A stretch of DNA of 64,000 nucleotides from positions 381,501 to 445,500 of the forward strand of contig BROG01000517.1 of assembly GCA_030159075.1 (NCBI GenBank), written 5' to 3'. Shown here piece by piece: positions 60,983 to 64,000 of the stretch; within the stretch, counting starts at the first letter, position 1; each line of letters opens with the position of its first letter. Source of the stretch: Atrina japonica. Taxonomy: Eukaryota; Mollusca; Bivalvia; Pterioida; Pinnidae. The position numbers were made by a program, and so were the translations under genes. The notes under the pieces were generated by a model. That model had not been told where the DNA came from, ran no database searches, and saw nothing but the letters and a program-made list of their open reading frames with translations.

Positions 60983-61647
60983 AGGAGTCATGTTGATTCG
61001 CCCTGTTTCCAATTTGCCCCTAGGTCATTTCGCCCAGATTCCAGTTCGCCCTGAGTTGTTTTGCCTAATTCTAAACGTACCTATGTGTATGTAATACTAT
61101 ATTCACCGGCATTTTGCTTGATATTGATAAGTTTTTTTAAATGAGCAAGTTGGTAAATATACAAACTGATATTATATTTTAAAAATTAGGGTTAGGATTT
61201 TGAAGTTTTTTGTATTCTAAAATAAACTATATATATATGCATTTAATATTATAATTATGCATCTATTTTTAGATAACATATTAGATATCTGCAAACTCAA
61301 TCTGCAAGTCTCAGTTGGTAGGCCTACATTGTATCTAAGTAAAGTATTTTACCAGTAGATCTAAAAAAACACCAAAAAATGTTCCATGAAAAACCAGTGG
61401 TGTATTAATATATACATGTATAAAGCTTTATATATCATTATATGGCTTTTGAAAACTGAGGATAGTGAGAAAAAAGTACATATGATATCGAATAATAAAG
61501 ATAAATAATTAAAAAGCAATCAACTTCATGCAAGGTTCGCCTATGCTCATTAACTCAGACTACTTCTTCTTCACTTGATATACTATAATTAGATAAGGGC
61601 GAATGAACTAAGGGCGAACTGGAACTGGGGAGAATCGACCGCATTCA
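60983..61647. mobile_element. Fold-back element with gattcgccc ends
   Basis: Left arm ttgattcgccctgtttcc, ccagttcgccctgagttgtt; right arm aagggcgaatgaactaaggg, cgaactggaactggggagaa, tcgac. Arms ~60 bp with several internal gcccR repeats and a ~520-bp AT-rich centre. Confidence 0.75.
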
Positions 61648-61924
61648 TTGTGAATAAAAAACAACACCCTACACAGGCACTTGTATGATGCAATCCCCGA
61701 TAGTAATAAAGCCCATATACATAGGACAGGTACATATCCCTGTGACACCCCCACCCCACCGTAGTTACAACTGCAACGAAGAATTTTACTATTTTTATAT
61801 TTCTGTCTAAAGAGACAGAAACTTAAACTGCTTTAGATGTCATTCATGTATAGGTCTATGGTCATACACATTGATTGTTTCAACTACCAAGTCTGTTTAT
61901 CTTTACCAAAGTAATAAGAAATAC
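61648..61924. other. NGDN first-intron sequence, no feature
   Basis: caacgaagaattttactatt at about 61774-61793 is related to the hairpin at 62908. Confidence 0.5.
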
Positions 61925-62110
61925 CTGATTATTTGTTTCCTAACAGACGCACGTTTTTTCACTATCTGTGTAAACTTGGGTTTCCGAATAGACAGGCATG
62001 AAACCAGTTTACCATCACCAGACTAAGGTCTACCATTATCATGAAGTATCTGGATAAATCAGAGAAGTTACGAACAATAATCCACATGGCGGCTTGTTTC
62101 GGATTCATAA
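61925..62110 (-). promoter_or_regulatory. Inferred NGDN 5' UTR exon and promoter region
   Basis: The coding start exon begins at an acceptor, so a non-coding exon must lie upstream. A donor AATCAG|gtattt ends at 61925, and no ATG-led frame is needed before it. Just beyond are an ATGGCGGC element (62086-62093, YY1-type) and an ACCGGAAG element (62115-62122, ETS-type), both frequent at housekeeping start sites. The YY1-type motif points to the plus strand, so the promoter may be bidirectional. Transcription start and exon limits are inference. Confidence 0.4.
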
Positions 62111-62129
62111 AATCACCGGAAGCACGTCG

Positions 62130-62885
62130 CACTGCCAGCTGAGTGACAATTTATTCGGTACGATTTCATTATCGAAAATTTATTTTTATATATCTATTGT
62201 ATTCCCAAAATGATAAACAATTACGTATCACTTAATTAGATAAATTTTGCATGACAAGCAAGTGTCACTTTCGTCTTTACTAGTCTAGTCTTGGGTCTGG
62301 CCAGTGACAGTGTGGGTCAAGACTACCCGACTTCGTTTCAATGATCACTGCAGTGGTATGCCGGGTATGTTTTGTGTAGGCCTAACTATATAATGCATAC
62401 CAAATATCATTCGCTGTACTTAAAAAAATTTAAAGTGATTGTCATTTGTTTAGAAAAGGGCAGGTGTCGTGAATCGGGCCCAGAAATCCGGAGCGGAAAC
62501 AGAACATTGACATTGAATTGATTTTTGTTTTCACGTCATGAAATCAAGACATAAAATAAAAAATATATTTGTACCAAAAAGGATCCAAAGTGTCCATCCT
62601 TGAACTATGACGTCACCCCGGTTAATAGGTATGGGAATTCCGACTAGTTTCATTTTCAGAAAATTCTGATTGACTTCTATTAGAAAATACTAAGAAAATG
62701 GGCTACTGTACATCATACTACGTGACAAATCTAATAATAATATCTAGACGCATTTGTTTTCAGCTTTGCACAACGTATATGGTAAGACATGCATATTTAT
62801 CATACTGTATATTTGAATGTCATTGTGTTTTAAATTCTAGATTGAACATATTTCTATATCAAATTTACAAAATATAGGTTTGGGA
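62130..62885. other. Upstream of NGDN, nothing recognised
   Basis: Slightly higher GC near 62280-62340 and 62460-62520; no ORF of note. A plus-strand gene starting here cannot be excluded. Confidence 0.4.
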
Positions 62886-62887
62886 AC

Positions 62888-62992
62888 TATAGTTACATTT
62901 TTACACCTGCAACGAAGAAGGTATTTTACTATTTTGATTTTTCTTTCCAGAATAGTAAAATATCTTCTTCACTACCACTGTAACTATTGAAC
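62888..62992. repeat. Hairpin element
   Basis: ctatagttac...gaagaaggtattttactatt pairs with aatagtaaaatatcttcttc...gtaactatt around a ~22-bp loop. Confidence 0.85.
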
Positions 62993-63154
62993 GAGTGACT
63001 TCTGTTATTTAGAGTTCAATTGGAAAGCAAATTATTATACATTATCCTTTTTCTGTGAAAAAAAAAAATGAAAAAACTTTTTGAATACCAGTGTGTGGAA
63101 ATTTGGTAAAATGAAATAAAATATTCATTTATAATTTTATATTCTAATGATTTG

Positions 63155-63940
63155 GCAGTGTCAGCTGACAATACTATTACCTTTTTATAAATTTTAAGAT
63201 CTGAATCATTTTTTGTCCATATGTACATGTAGATGTACATACATTGTATCTATGTACAATATATATATATATATATTGTTATTTTTGGAAGTGACGACAC
63301 GCTGAAACTACATATTGGAACAGAAAATGAAACTACAATGTGCATGTATCAGATCTTTCCTGGCAGTAGGCCTATCAACTGCATGACAAATTTTATTGTT
63401 TTTTTATCTACGTTAAGACCTTAGTAAAACTTTGCTCATATGTAAATGTATGTATATGTATTGTGCTATTATATTTTATTGGAACAGAAAATGAAACAAG
63501 ATACAAGTACATGTATCATATCTTTTCTGGCTGTGTATCAGCTGGCAATTCGCTTTCTTTATCCATTTTACACCTAAGTACTGTAGGATTTGGCCCATAG
63601 GCTTCATATGTACATGTAAACATGTACCGAATATTTTAATTATTGGAACAGAAAATAAAACTAAAATAAAATCAGATCTTGTCTGGTAGTATCAGCTGAC
63701 AAATTTTATTGATTTCTTGATAAGACCTTAGTAAAATTTAAACCATTGTAGCCTACATGCATGTTGGCCTAAATGTATACATGTGTGTGTGTGTGTGTGT
63801 GTGTACTACAAAAGTACATGTATTTATATTGCAATAGAAAATGAAACTAAATACAAGTACATGTACATGTGTCAGATCCTTTCTGGCAGTATCAGCTGAC
63901 AAATTGCTTTCTTTATCCATTGTTGGACCTGAGTGCCCAT
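63155..63940. repeat. Diverged tandem repeat, period ~165-185 bp, 4-5 units
   Basis: Each unit has ttggaacagaaaatgaaact, cagatc.tttctggcagt and atcagctgacaaatt; starts near 63314, 63478, 63642 and 63829, with a partial unit before. A (GT)n tract is at 63782-63803. Confidence 0.85.
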
Positions 63941-64000
63941 GTTTTGATGAAAAGAATAAATAAATAAACTAAAAAATCAAGCGGTTATGGACAAGGCACA

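Overview
The window is AT-rich animal nuclear DNA, most probably from a bivalve mollusc. This rests on abundant acatgta words, tRNA-derived SINEs of a type common in bivalves, a Penelope-like RT family with a characteristic 3' end, and many MITEs in large introns. There are no operons, no long host ORFs and no prokaryotic signals. The species cannot be named from the sequence.

The main host gene is on the minus strand and is invisible as a long ORF. It is a neuroguidin (NGDN / Lcp5, Sas10-C1D family) orthologue of 12 coding exons running from the ATG at 59131 down to the stop at 25701. All twelve exons have AG/GT borders, all phases agree, and the 912 coding bases give a 303-residue protein. 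The family acts in 18S rRNA maturation (SSU processome). A 5' UTR exon near 61925-62110 and a promoter near 62080-62130 are inferred.

Layout. 1-2340: AT-rich DNA, then a 33-bp minisatellite of about 50 units. 2340-13400: accessory DNA holding tRNA-derived SINEs, decayed Penelope-like fragments (RT remnant at 6240-7130), TA-flanked MITEs and hammerhead-like motifs. 13740-19240: a palindrome cluster, a badly decayed Ty3/Gypsy element and a SINE scrap. 19240-25700: repeat fragments, fold-backs and long (AT)n tracts, with no gene recognised. 25701-59131: NGDN, whose introns carry a 4.0-kb hAT transposon with terminal repeats, target duplication and a transposase broken by one base. The same introns hold TTAA, TTA, TA and hAT-like MITEs, nested SINEs, 24-bp and 43-bp minisatellites, and a small tandem array copying the end of exon 3. 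59132-64000: upstream and promoter region, more fold-back elements and a diverged ~165-bp tandem repeat.

The items most worth following are the in-frame 15-nt candidate micro-exons in NGDN intron 3, the hammerhead-like motifs of the retroelement debris, the almost intact hAT copy, and several unexplained palindromic structures. All gene calls are by reading; no database search was run.
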